This document shows positions 1 to 6,902 of a DNA stretch of 9,726 nucleotides, piece by piece (the first letter of the stretch is position 1; each line of letters begins with the position of its first letter). This DNA comes from an uncultured Rhodospirillales bacterium (GTDB taxonomy: Bacteria > Pseudomonadota > Alphaproteobacteria > Rhodospirillales > Casp-alpha2). The stretch covers positions 1 to 9,726 of the forward strand of contig CALJEW010000206.1 in assembly GCA_938074585.1 (NCBI GenBank), in the 5' to 3' direction. The translations under genes and the position numbers were made by a program. Below the pieces are notes generated by a model. The model saw nothing but the letters and a program-made list of their open reading frames with translations. It was not told where the DNA came from and did not search any database.

Positions 1-944
1 TTTTTACCCTCAACCGATCCGCCACACGCCTTAATGATGCGCTCAGCCATTTGTATTTTACGTTTGTTGTTTACGTCAACAACCGTTTCAACAATGCGCA
101 GCGGTCTGCCGGCTTGCTCAGCTGTGCGAACCAAAGCCAAAGTGTCTTTTGGGAAACATGAGCCACCATAACCAGGGCCTGCGTGAAGAAATTTTCCACC
201 AATCCGTCCATCAAGCCCTATCCCTTTTGCAACTTCTTGAACATCCGCATCCAAAACTTCGCACAAATCTGAAATTTCATTAATGAAGGTGATCTTTGTC
301 GCCAAAAAAGTATTGGCCGCATATTTAATCATCTCGGCCGTTTGGAGCGAAGTGAACAATATGGGGGTCTCGATCAGGTGTAATGGCCTATACAGCAATC
401 GCATGACATTTTGTGCACGATCGCTTTTTGTGCCAATCACAACTCTATCCGGACGCATGAAGTCTTCAATGGCTGAGCCTTCTCGCAAAAACTCTGGGTT
501 TGAGACAACATCGCAATCCGCATCGGGGCGAACGCGGGCAATAATCTCTTCAACATCGCGCCCAGTCCCAACGGGTACGGTCGATTTGTTAACAATTAAA
601 GTGTGCCCTTCCATAGCTGCTGCGATTTCTTCAGCAGCGCCATAAACATATGATAAATCAGCATGACCGTCGCCGCGACGGCTGGGTGTTCCAACGGCAA
701 TAAACACAGCATCTGCTGATTTAACTGCGTTCGGTAAATCAGTAGTGAACGACAATCGACCAGCGCTTACATTCTTTGCAACCAATTCTTCAAGACCGGG
801 TTCAAAAATGGGCATAATCCCGTTTTTGATTTTCTCAATCTTGGACTGATCCTTATCGACGCAAATGACATCAACACCAAATTCTGAGAAACAAGCTCCC
901 GACACCAAACCAACGTAGCCTGTTCCGATCATCGCTATACGCAT
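1..944 (-). CDS. ugd: UDP-glucose 6-dehydrogenase, N-terminal 314 residues (3' end off the window)
   Basis: Oxidises UDP-glucose to UDP-glucuronate with two NAD+ in the cytoplasm, supplying precursors for surface polysaccharides. The minus strand reads open from ATG at 944 to the window edge. It begins MRIAMIGTGYVGLVSGACFS, a Rossmann nucleotide-binding motif GxGYVG at residues 7-12. Further family hallmarks follow: VGTPS, STVPVGTG, NPEFLREGSA, the conserved Lys207 in EMIKYAANTFLATK, and the catalytic Cys263 in GGSCFPKDT. About 314 residues are visible; family members are usually about 430-450 residues, so the C-terminal UDP-binding domain lies mostly outside. The start fits the family N-terminus exactly; the ribosome site is weak (GTGAGAA). 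It lies 42 bp downstream of galU on the same strand, and that gap is very AT-rich. Likely an operon, since GalU makes its substrate. Identification is firm. Confidence 0.96.
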   Translation of the reverse strand, partial: MRIAMIGTGYVGLVSGACFSEFGVDVICVDKDQSKIEKIKNGIMPIFEPGLEELVAKNVSAGRLSFTTDLPNAVKSADAVFIAVGTPSRRGDGHADLSYVYGAAEEIAAAMEGHTLIVNKSTVPVGTGRDVEEIIARVRPDADCDVVSNPEFLREGSAIEDFMRPDRVVIGTKSDRAQNVMRLLYRPLHLIETPILFTSLQTAEMIKYAANTFLATKITFINEISDLCEVLDADVQEVAKGIGLDGRIGGKFLHAGPGYGGSCFPKDTLALVRTAEQAGRPLRIVETVVDVNNKRKIQMAERIIKACGGSVEGK

Positions 945-986
945 AAAGGTTCTCACTTTCTGATATGTATAATTTTAAATATTATG

Positions 987-1856
987 TTATATAATTTTTT
1001 GGAGCTCTGCTTTAATATCACCACCCAAGTCATTGCGTTGCATGGCAAATGCTACATTGGCAGTAACAAAACCAATTTTAGTTCCGCAATCAAATCTATG
1101 GCCTTCAAAACGAAATCCATGGAACGGTATGTTGCCAATAGTTTTCGCCATGGCATCAGTTAGCTGAATTTCGCCACCTGTTCCAACTTCCAATTTGTCT
1201 AAATACTCAAAGACTTCGGGTTGTAGAATATAACGTCCAATAATCGATAAAGTGGATGGAGCATCTTCTGGATTTGGTTTTTCAACCAATCCTTTTGCTT
1301 TAACTAATAGTCCGTCATCACTTTCCACATCCAAAATACCGTATCTGTTGGTTTGGTCGCGCGGCACATCTTCCACGGCAACCATGTTTCCGCCAACTTC
1401 CAAATAGGCTTCCATCATTTGTTTCAAGCAGCCCTTTTCGGAAAGAACGATGTCGTCTGGTGAAATAACGGCAAAAGGCTCGCCAGTAATAAATTGTCTG
1501 GCGCACCAAACGGCGTGGCCTAAACCTAGTGGGCGGCGCTGACGGGTGTATGAAAGTGTGCCCGAGTCGGGGGCGACGCGTTGAACGGCGCTCAAATCAT
1601 CTTCGCGGCCACGGTCCAATAAAATCGCTTCCAGTTCATACGCGTGATCGAAATGGTCTTCCATCATGTTTTTACCGCGCCCAGTAACCAGAACGAATTC
1701 CTCGATACCAGCTTCGCGTGCTTCTTCAATTGCGTATTGAATCAATGGTTTATCAACAATTGGCAGCATTTCCTTGGGCATAACTTTGGTCGCGGGTAAA
1801 AAACGTGTCCCTAAACCTGCAACGGGGAAAACGGCTTTACGGATCGGCTTAATCAT
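987..1856 (-). CDS. galU: UTP--glucose-1-phosphate uridylyltransferase
   Basis: Makes UDP-glucose and pyrophosphate from UTP and glucose-1-phosphate in the cytoplasm. The protein has 289 residues, the usual family length. The nucleotidyltransferase signature AGLGTRFLPATK is at residues 13-24, followed by PKEMLPI at 27-33. Further on are the family segments ISPDDIVL, LVEKPNPEDAPS, IGRYIL, TGGEIQLTDAM and FDCGTK. I chose ATG at 1856 (MIKPIRKAVFPVAG) because it matches the conserved start. The frame stays open upstream to a TTG at 1979, but those 41 extra residues resemble nothing in the family. The ribosome site is weak (CGAG about 8 nt upstream). The 134-bp gap before it suggests its own promoter, though I could not pick convincing boxes. 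The downstream neighbour ugd uses its product. Stop codon is TAA. Confidence 0.96.
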   Translation of the reverse strand: MIKPIRKAVFPVAGLGTRFLPATKVMPKEMLPIVDKPLIQYAIEEAREAGIEEFVLVTGRGKNMMEDHFDHAYELEAILLDRGREDDLSAVQRVAPDSGTLSYTRQRRPLGLGHAVWCARQFITGEPFAVISPDDIVLSEKGCLKQMMEAYLEVGGNMVAVEDVPRDQTNRYGILDVESDDGLLVKAKGLVEKPNPEDAPSTLSIIGRYILQPEVFEYLDKLEVGTGGEIQLTDAMAKTIGNIPFHGFRFEGHRFDCGTKIGFVTANVAFAMQRNDLGGDIKAELQKII

Positions 1857-1990
1857 AAATAGATCTCGATATTGCTTATGTGATGAAAAGTCACTAGAAA
1901 TTTTGACATTGGAAAAATTAATTACATTGCCGCTTTTCTGACATAACCGACCGGACAGAGCAACCTTAGCATTGCTCAAATAAAGTGTGC

Positions 1991-2350
1991 TTAAGCGCTG
2001 GTATTTCCGGCTTCCAAAAATGTTATGTTTAAATCCAACTTTTCACCTAACCAAATGGCAAAATAGCGGTGATCGGCAACCATATCATTAGTGTTGGGGT
2101 GGATCAAAACCGACAAACTATCGTGGTTCAACATTAACCACGGAACTAGACTTGCAAATTCATTATTATCGAAAGCCATTTGGTACATGGGTAATGGGTG
2201 CGGACCAACGGGATCGTCCCGCCAGCGTCCCATAACTACCGTGAATTTGTGCTCTACATATTCGCGAATTCGCCCGGCAATGGCGCGTGATATGTCATCT
2301 GTATAATAAACATGGGCGTGATAACCGTTAATCTGTTTGGATATAATCAT
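1991..2350 (-). CDS. DOPA 4,5-dioxygenase family protein
   Basis: A 119-residue protein of the DOPA_dioxygen family, small metal-dependent extradiol dioxygenases that cleave catechol rings such as L-DOPA. The family signatures are clear: GYHAHVYY (residues 9-16), DPVGPHPLPMYQMAF (46-60), LVPWLMLN (68-75), SVLIHPNT (80-87), DHRYFAIWLGE (93-103). His11, His13, His51, His84 and His94 are candidate metal or substrate ligands. The real bacterial substrate is usually unknown, so DOPA should not be assumed. ATG at 2350 follows directly on the TAA of the upstream J-domain gene with no gap, and an AGGTGG ribosome site lies inside the end of that gene. Translational coupling is therefore likely. No signal peptide; cytoplasmic. 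Family assignment is strong, physiological role open. Confidence 0.85.
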   Translation of the reverse strand: MIISKQINGYHAHVYYTDDISRAIAGRIREYVEHKFTVVMGRWRDDPVGPHPLPMYQMAFDNNEFASLVPWLMLNHDSLSVLIHPNTNDMVADHRYFAIWLGEKLDLNITFLEAGNTSA

Positions 2351-3076
2351 TTAACCACCTAATAAAACATCTTTGGCTTGGTTGATTTGTGCAGCCAAAT
2401 AATCTGATCCACCGTGGTCTGGGTGCATTCCTGAAATCAATTTCCGATGTGAATCCTTAATCTGTTGGTCAGTTGCATTGCTCTTCAAGCCCAAAACCTG
2501 CAAAGCTTGAGCGCGGTCCATTGTCGACGAGTTCGCGTTTGGCGATGAATGACCTGCCCCATCGGCAAAATCTTGCCAATCTGGGCGGTTACGATCCAAA
2601 TAGGCCTCTAAAACACGGGCCGAATCCAAATCTTCTAATTGACATGTTTTTAACAATTCAACCAATTGCGCCGTGGTCAAATCCTCTATGTTTTTTCCTG
2701 AATACTCGCCATCGCGAACAATTCCACTCATAACACCACTATCGTGATCAAGCGTCATTTGAAAATATTGTGTTTCGACATCGGACGTATTACCGCTACC
2801 CACCCCAGCATTTGCTTGCGACATCCGTAAAAAAGTTTTCGCCACCCGGGCCACAGCACGGGCCCGCATTAACCATGGTAAAAGTACCGGTAAACCAAAA
2901 AACGCCCAGCTCAAACGCCCTGTAAATATAAAAAATCCCACAATCAGTACAAAAAGACCAATACCGATCCATTTAAGCGCTTTTAGGGCCTCTTTTGGGT
3001 CTGCGGTGGAATACCAGCGCGCGAATAGTAAAAAACCAACCAACAGGACAATTCCCAGTAAGACAAAGGACGGCAT
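2351..3076 (-). CDS. Membrane-anchored J-domain (DnaJ-like) protein
   Basis: A 241-residue protein with an N-terminal membrane part and a C-terminal J domain. Hydrophobic segments lie at about residues 3-19, 34-52 and 56-70, the third shorter and less certain. Residues 80-185 form a hydrophilic linker without a recognised motif, although segments such as QYFQMTLDHDSGVMSG and DLTTAQLVELL look structured. The J domain starts near 188 (RAQALQVLGL), carries the Hsp70-stimulating HPD motif at 218-220, and ends after helix III at the extreme C-terminus. This layout is that of TIM14/Pam18-like proteins rather than of canonical DnaJ, since the G/F and zinc-finger regions are absent. It should recruit DnaK to the inner membrane; the client is unknown. 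It starts 6 nt after the VWA gene stop and abuts the dioxygenase gene. The ribosome site is weak, so coupling to the gene before is likely. Confidence 0.85.
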   Translation of the reverse strand: MPSFVLLGIVLLVGFLLFARWYSTADPKEALKALKWIGIGLFVLIVGFFIFTGRLSWAFFGLPVLLPWLMRARAVARVAKTFLRMSQANAGVGSGNTSDVETQYFQMTLDHDSGVMSGIVRDGEYSGKNIEDLTTAQLVELLKTCQLEDLDSARVLEAYLDRNRPDWQDFADGAGHSSPNANSSTMDRAQALQVLGLKSNATDQQIKDSHRKLISGMHPDHGGSDYLAAQINQAKDVLLGG

Positions 3077-3082
3077 ATTGGA

Positions 3083-3790
3083 TCAGTTCAATTTCATTTG
3101 ATTTGATATTTGTCGGACAACACCGCCTTGTGATTTTGCCAACTTCGACAATGCTTTGCGCCCGCCCGCAGCATAAACGGCAATGGCGCTTAATAATTTA
3201 CGCAACGTTTCAGCTGATGCTCGGTCAAACTGAACACACGCCCCTCCTGATAATTTGGCGATTTGTTGAAAGCCGAAAGTCGCTATGGGGTCATTGGCTT
3301 CTTGAAAAATGAAAGCGGGTAAGCCAACCAAGCCCAATTCACCTGCTAAATGCCCCAACGCGTCCACATCTTCTTCCATGCAATCACCAACAAAAATCAA
3401 AGCATCGACTTTCGATTTCCGGTTTTCGTTCAAGGCGTGCTTCAAAATTTTTGAAATCTGAGTTTCGCCAGCCAAACAACTGACCGACGTCATTAAACGT
3501 GTCATCTCAGCCCCATTGTCAGTCCATTGGCTAACCTTAAACTCCCCAAAACCCCGATAAAACGCTAATTGAACCGCCAATCCGCCTAAGCTAGACGTGG
3601 CTGAAAACATCTCAACTTGGATTTGCGCTGCCGTATCCCAAGACGGCTGACGGCTGGCCGTTGCATCCATAGCAAACATTAACCGCCCCTGCCCCGATCC
3701 CCGCTCAAGTGAAGGCCGCATCGAAAGCTCCTTTAAAAAGCTATCGACGTTGATCTGTGAACTCTTAACGCTTGGCGTTTTGTTTCTCAT
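3083..3790 (-). CDS. VWA (von Willebrand factor A)-like domain protein
   Basis: A 235-residue soluble protein, probably one VWA fold. After a 35-residue leader comes a hydrophobic strand and a MIDAS-like motif, FAMDATASRQ (Asp42-x-Thr44-x-Ser46, in place of the usual DxSxS). The expected downstream elements follow: a Thr in GETQI (Thr110) and an Asp after a strand in LIFVGDCMEED (Asp136). The rest has the alternating strand and helix pattern of the fold. VWA domains bind partner proteins through a metal ion; none is named here. I chose ATG at 3790 because an AGGAG lies just upstream, though only 3 nt away. The frame continues to a TTG at 3826 and contains a GTG at 3805, so a slightly longer product cannot be excluded. 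It is the first gene of the trio with the J-domain and dioxygenase-like genes. No signal peptide or membrane segment. Confidence 0.75.
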   Translation of the reverse strand: MRNKTPSVKSSQINVDSFLKELSMRPSLERGSGQGRLMFAMDATASRQPSWDTAAQIQVEMFSATSSLGGLAVQLAFYRGFGEFKVSQWTDNGAEMTRLMTSVSCLAGETQISKILKHALNENRKSKVDALIFVGDCMEEDVDALGHLAGELGLVGLPAFIFQEANDPIATFGFQQIAKLSGGACVQFDRASAETLRKLLSAIAVYAAGGRKALSKLAKSQGGVVRQISNQMKLN

Positions 3791-3878
3791 GGGCTCCTGC
3801 TGCACTACGATGTCAACTCTTAACAAATATGCATGTCGCAGTCACAATTCCAGTCCCAAACAAGTAAATAATAAGCAT

Positions 3879-4730
3879 CTAAACTTGTACCTTAACCGGA
3901 ACCTTAATGGCATTTAAAATCGTCATGACTTCATCACGAGCAGCTCTATGTGACGGGCTTAGGGCTCTTGCTCCTGTGGCGTCTTTTAAGTCTAAAATAG
4001 TCAGCCCAAGTAAAAAAAGTTCGCGGAAAATTACCCGCTCGCTAAAGCCTAGAACGACGCGAAAACCGATACGTTTTGATAAATCGTTGACCAAGCGGCT
4101 GACTTCGCGGGCGTTATGGTTGTCTAAGCTGCTTACCCGGTTGCGGACGACTATCCAATCGACGGTTCCTTGATCGCGTTCTGCTTTGGCTTGTTTTTGT
4201 TCCCAAACCATTTCTGAATAATGGCTTGGCCCCATAACCGTCATTTTTTGACCATCAACATGGGCCAACACGTCGAAATCAACCAAACTGTCGTTCAATG
4301 GCGTAATGAGGGTGTCAGCATAAGAATGGGCTAATCTGGAAATGGCACTGTCGGAACCTGGCGTATCGATGATCACGACATCGTGGTTGATCATCGCCCC
4401 TTCAATTAGCAACCGAAGTTTTTCTTTGCCGGCGTCTGACTTTTTCCCATCGGGTGTCGGCTCGACCATATAGTGCTCTGGGATTAAGACTTCAGAGTTA
4501 GCGGCTTGGGCGTATTTTTTACGGTTCGAAATATAGCGGCTGAAGGTGCCTTGGCGAGAATCCAAATCGATGGTCGCAACGCGTAGCCCACGGATCATAA
4601 TGCCCACAGCCACGTGCATGGCCGTTGTAGATTTACCCGAGCCACCCTTTTCATTGCCAATAACAACGATGTGGGCTTTTGTATTGAGTGCTGTTGATTG
4701 ATTTTTTCTAAAGCTATCGAACATTGCCAT
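3879..4730 (-). CDS. mipZ: MipZ-type ParA-family ATPase, division site positioning
   Basis: MipZ is a dimerising ATPase that forms a gradient from the ParB-bound origins at the poles and blocks FtsZ assembly there, placing the division site at midcell. The 283-residue protein has the deviant Walker A motif KGGSGKST (residues 28-35) after HIVVIGNE, the segment VATIDLDSRQGT, and Walker B VVIIDTPGSDSA. MipZ-specific stretches are also present: LITPLNDSLVDFD, a VWE motif, DWIVVRNR, KRIGFRV, and RVIFRELFLLGLTILDL. These match what I recall of Caulobacter MipZ and separate it from ordinary ParA. The ATG at 4730 lies 2 nt after the TAA of the oxidoreductase gene. Alternative starts are TTG at 4751 (overlapping that gene) and ATG at 4724; none has a good ribosome site, so coupling to the upstream gene is likely. 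It ends in TAG. Confidence 0.9.
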   Translation of the reverse strand: MAMFDSFRKNQSTALNTKAHIVVIGNEKGGSGKSTTAMHVAVGIMIRGLRVATIDLDSRQGTFSRYISNRKKYAQAANSEVLIPEHYMVEPTPDGKKSDAGKEKLRLLIEGAMINHDVVIIDTPGSDSAISRLAHSYADTLITPLNDSLVDFDVLAHVDGQKMTVMGPSHYSEMVWEQKQAKAERDQGTVDWIVVRNRVSSLDNHNAREVSRLVNDLSKRIGFRVVLGFSERVIFRELFLLGLTILDLKDATGARALSPSHRAARDEVMTILNAIKVPVKVQV

Positions 4731-4732
4731 TT

Positions 4733-6787
4733 TTAAGCCGTTTTCAGCCAAATAGCGGTATCGTGGAAAACCGCGCCGCCGGCGGGTGATCCACGGTCGG
4801 CGCTGGTTAAGCAGTTTATGCCAACGCCTTCTTCAAAGGCTTTATTCGGCCAAACCCCCTCAACCACTACAACATCTTTTTGCAAACCATCAAACGGGCG
4901 CACATGCACAACAACCGTCCCCCGATCATTACCTAAGCGAATGCGATCGCCTTCATTAACGCCTAACTCAGCGCAAACGTCTGGGTGGATCATAGCCCGT
5001 GGGCGGCCTTCTTTGGCGATTGATGTGGGGGATGCGGTGAAGGTTGAGTTTAAATATCGGCGCGCTGGCGCTGTAACCAAACGGAACGGGAGGGTGTCTG
5101 ATGTCTCATCAATATTTTCAAGATGATCTGGGAATTTAGGCATCACGTCATGATCATCGCCGTAAGAAGCCCAATCGGGGGCGAAATGGAATTTACCGTC
5201 GGGGTGGCTAAAGCCGCTTAAATAATTGGCTTTTTCATCCGGCAATGAACAATCAAGCCAGCGCATATCAGCCAACTCGTCGGCACTGGGTTTACCGGAT
5301 GCCGCCAAGGTTTTGTTGACCATTTCCCAAGCTGTCATGTGATCACCCGGATGTGTGGAGCCTAACCGGCGGCCCAATTCTGAAATTACATCATGGTTCG
5401 ATCTGCAATCTGCCAATGGCTCAATCACTTTGCGCGTCGCTTGCAAATACATATGGCCACCCGGACGGTAAACGTCTTCGTGCTCTAAAAACATGGTGGC
5501 TGGTAAAACAATATCAGCATATTTCGCCGTATCGGTCATGAATTGCTCGTGAACAACGGTGAACAAATCTTCCCGTGCTAAACCTTTTAAAACTTTGTTT
5601 GTATCGGGTGCGACTTCGGCCGGGTTGATATTTTGCATAATCATTGCTTTAACCGGCGGGCCACCAAACAAATCTTTTTCTTCATTCATTAAAACCGCCC
5701 CAATGCGCGACATATCAAGGGCACGAATCGAAGTATCTTCAAAATCGGTTCCCATAATCAATGTTTGATCTATGAAATACATACCACTGTTGGTATGGAG
5801 CGCGCCGCCGCCTTTATATTTCCAAGCTCCTGTCACGGCTGGCAAACACGCAACTGCGTGCAAATTAGCGGCCCCATTGCGGCTTCTGGAAAACCCATAT
5901 CCAACCCGAAGGTAGGATTTTTCGGTTCTACCATATAAACGGGCCAGATCAATGATGTCTTGCTCAGGGATACCGGTAATGTTGCTCGCCCATGCAGGCG
6001 TTTTTGTTGTTAGGTGCTGGCGCAATTCGGCGGGTTTATCTGTGTAATTTTCCAAGTAGTCGTCGTCGGCATAACCTTCCGCAAACAATACGTTCATCAT
6101 TGCACACGCAAGCGCGCCGTCTGTGCCGGGGCGAATGGCCAAATAGGTATCAGCAGCATCGGCTGTTGGGGTGCGGTATGGATCAATGACTATTAGCTTA
6201 GCGCCTCGAGATTTTCGGGCTTTTGCGATGTGGGTCATGACGTTGACTTGGGTAGAAACAGGGTTTCCACCCCACACAACAATCAAATCTGAATGCTGAA
6301 TATCGCGCGGATCCGTACCCCACATAGAGCCAGTTCCTGCAACCCACCCCGTCCATGCCAAAGTTGTACAAATGGTCATATCTTGACGGGAAAAACCCAT
6401 AATATTGCGCAAACGATTAATGCCGTCACGTTGAACCAGTCCCATGGTTCCCGCAAAGTAGTATGGCCAAACCGATTCAGCACCAAATTCATCAGTTACT
6501 TTTTTAAATTGTTCAACAATTTCGTCAAACGCTTGATCCCATGTAATGGGATCAAACTTACCTTCACCCTTCTTTCCGACCCGTTTTAAGGGTTGGGTTA
6601 AACGGTCTGGATTGTGGACGCGTTCTTTGTATTTTGCGACTTTTGCGCAGACAACACCTAAGGTGTAGTCGTTATCTTTGGCCCCACGTACCTTACCAAT
6701 CGTGTAATCGTCTAGCTTTTCGACTTCTAGTGCACAGGTGCTTGGGCAGTCGTGTGGGCAGGTGGATGGTAAGTATGTTGAGGTCAT
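4733..6787 (-). CDS. Molybdopterin (bis-MGD) oxidoreductase with N-terminal [4Fe-4S] site
   Basis: A 684-residue member of the DMSO-reductase/formate dehydrogenase superfamily; the substrate is not evident. The N-terminal Fe4S domain has cysteines at 10, 14, 18 (CPHDCPSTC) and 47 (GVVCAKV), spacing C-x3-C-x3-C-x28-C. The molybdopterin core follows, with WGGNP and VIDPYRTPTAD, ending in a C-terminal molydopterin-dinucleotide-binding domain (IHPDVCAELGVNEGDRIRL...). Cys140 in MTICTTLAWTGW sits roughly where the Mo ligand is expected, an inference. There is no twin-arginine signal, so the enzyme should be cytoplasmic. No electron-transfer subunit or cofactor chaperone is adjacent. I chose ATG at 6787: GGGA lies about 7 nt upstream and the Fe4S motif then begins near residue 10. 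A longer frame to 6853 adds 22 residues without family resemblance. mipZ follows 2 nt downstream. Confidence 0.9.
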   Translation of the reverse strand: MTSTYLPSTCPHDCPSTCALEVEKLDDYTIGKVRGAKDNDYTLGVVCAKVAKYKERVHNPDRLTQPLKRVGKKGEGKFDPITWDQAFDEIVEQFKKVTDEFGAESVWPYYFAGTMGLVQRDGINRLRNIMGFSRQDMTICTTLAWTGWVAGTGSMWGTDPRDIQHSDLIVVWGGNPVSTQVNVMTHIAKARKSRGAKLIVIDPYRTPTADAADTYLAIRPGTDGALACAMMNVLFAEGYADDDYLENYTDKPAELRQHLTTKTPAWASNITGIPEQDIIDLARLYGRTEKSYLRVGYGFSRSRNGAANLHAVACLPAVTGAWKYKGGGALHTNSGMYFIDQTLIMGTDFEDTSIRALDMSRIGAVLMNEEKDLFGGPPVKAMIMQNINPAEVAPDTNKVLKGLAREDLFTVVHEQFMTDTAKYADIVLPATMFLEHEDVYRPGGHMYLQATRKVIEPLADCRSNHDVISELGRRLGSTHPGDHMTAWEMVNKTLAASGKPSADELADMRWLDCSLPDEKANYLSGFSHPDGKFHFAPDWASYGDDHDVMPKFPDHLENIDETSDTLPFRLVTAPARRYLNSTFTASPTSIAKEGRPRAMIHPDVCAELGVNEGDRIRLGNDRGTVVVHVRPFDGLQKDVVVVEGVWPNKAFEEGVGINCLTSADRGSPAGGAVFHDTAIWLKTA

Positions 6788-6816
6788 TTTTTTCCCAATT
6801 CTAGATGCATTTTCAC

Positions 6817-6845
6817 AATGTAATGCGAGCAATACGTTACGGCAA
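6817..6845 (-). promoter_or_regulatory. Possible sigma70-type promoter for the molybdopterin oxidoreductase gene
   Basis: On the minus strand TTGCCG (6845-6840) and TACATT (6822-6817) are separated by exactly 17 bp; each matches four of six consensus bases. The predicted transcript start near 6810 leaves a leader of about 22 nt before the ATG at 6787, which contains the GGGA ribosome site. Spacing and position are good, box quality only moderate. Confidence 0.35.
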
Positions 6846-6856
6846 GAATTCAAAGC

Positions 6857-6898
6857 AGATCATTTGATTGCGATTGGTTTGTTTTTTTGAAATGATCT
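6857..6898. repeat. 9-bp perfect inverted repeat in the divergent intergenic region
   Basis: The arms AGATCATTT (6857-6865) and AAATGATCT (6890-6898) are exact reverse complements separated by 24 nt. Arm centres are 33 bp apart, close to three helical turns, so a protein could bind both on one face of the DNA. The repeat ends 4 nt before the glycosyltransferase ATG at 6903 and lies upstream of the proposed minus-strand promoter. It could be an operator pair or, in RNA, a hairpin covering the start region. Chance is not excluded in such AT-rich sequence. Confidence 0.4.
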
Positions 6899-6902
6899 TA
6901 AC

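Noticed and set aside
945..986. AT-rich gap between galU and ugd as a promoter for ugd
   Set aside because: A TATACA-like hexamer occurs but no -35 partner was found, and co-transcription with galU is simpler.
1958..1977. GAGCAA/TTGCTC hairpin with an 8-nt loop between the dioxygenase gene and galU
   Set aside because: A 6-bp stem without a T run after it on the minus strand is not a terminator, and stems this short arise often by chance.
1857..1979. TTG-initiated 41-residue N-terminal extension of galU
   Set aside because: The family start is MIKPIRKAVFPVAG at 1856; the upstream part has no family resemblance and the frame is open by chance.
3811..3816. Perfect TTGACA on the minus strand before the VWA gene
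   Set aside because: No -10-like hexamer lies 16-18 bp downstream; that position falls on the ribosome site and start codon.
4818..6589. Several plus-strand open frames of 60-102 codons opposite the oxidoreductase gene
   Set aside because: They are antisense shadows of a strongly supported gene, with no ribosome sites or family motifs.
6788..6853. 22-residue N-terminal extension of the molybdopterin oxidoreductase
   Set aside because: It carries no twin-arginine motif, covers the likely promoter, and the ATG at 6787 has a ribosome site and fits the family start.
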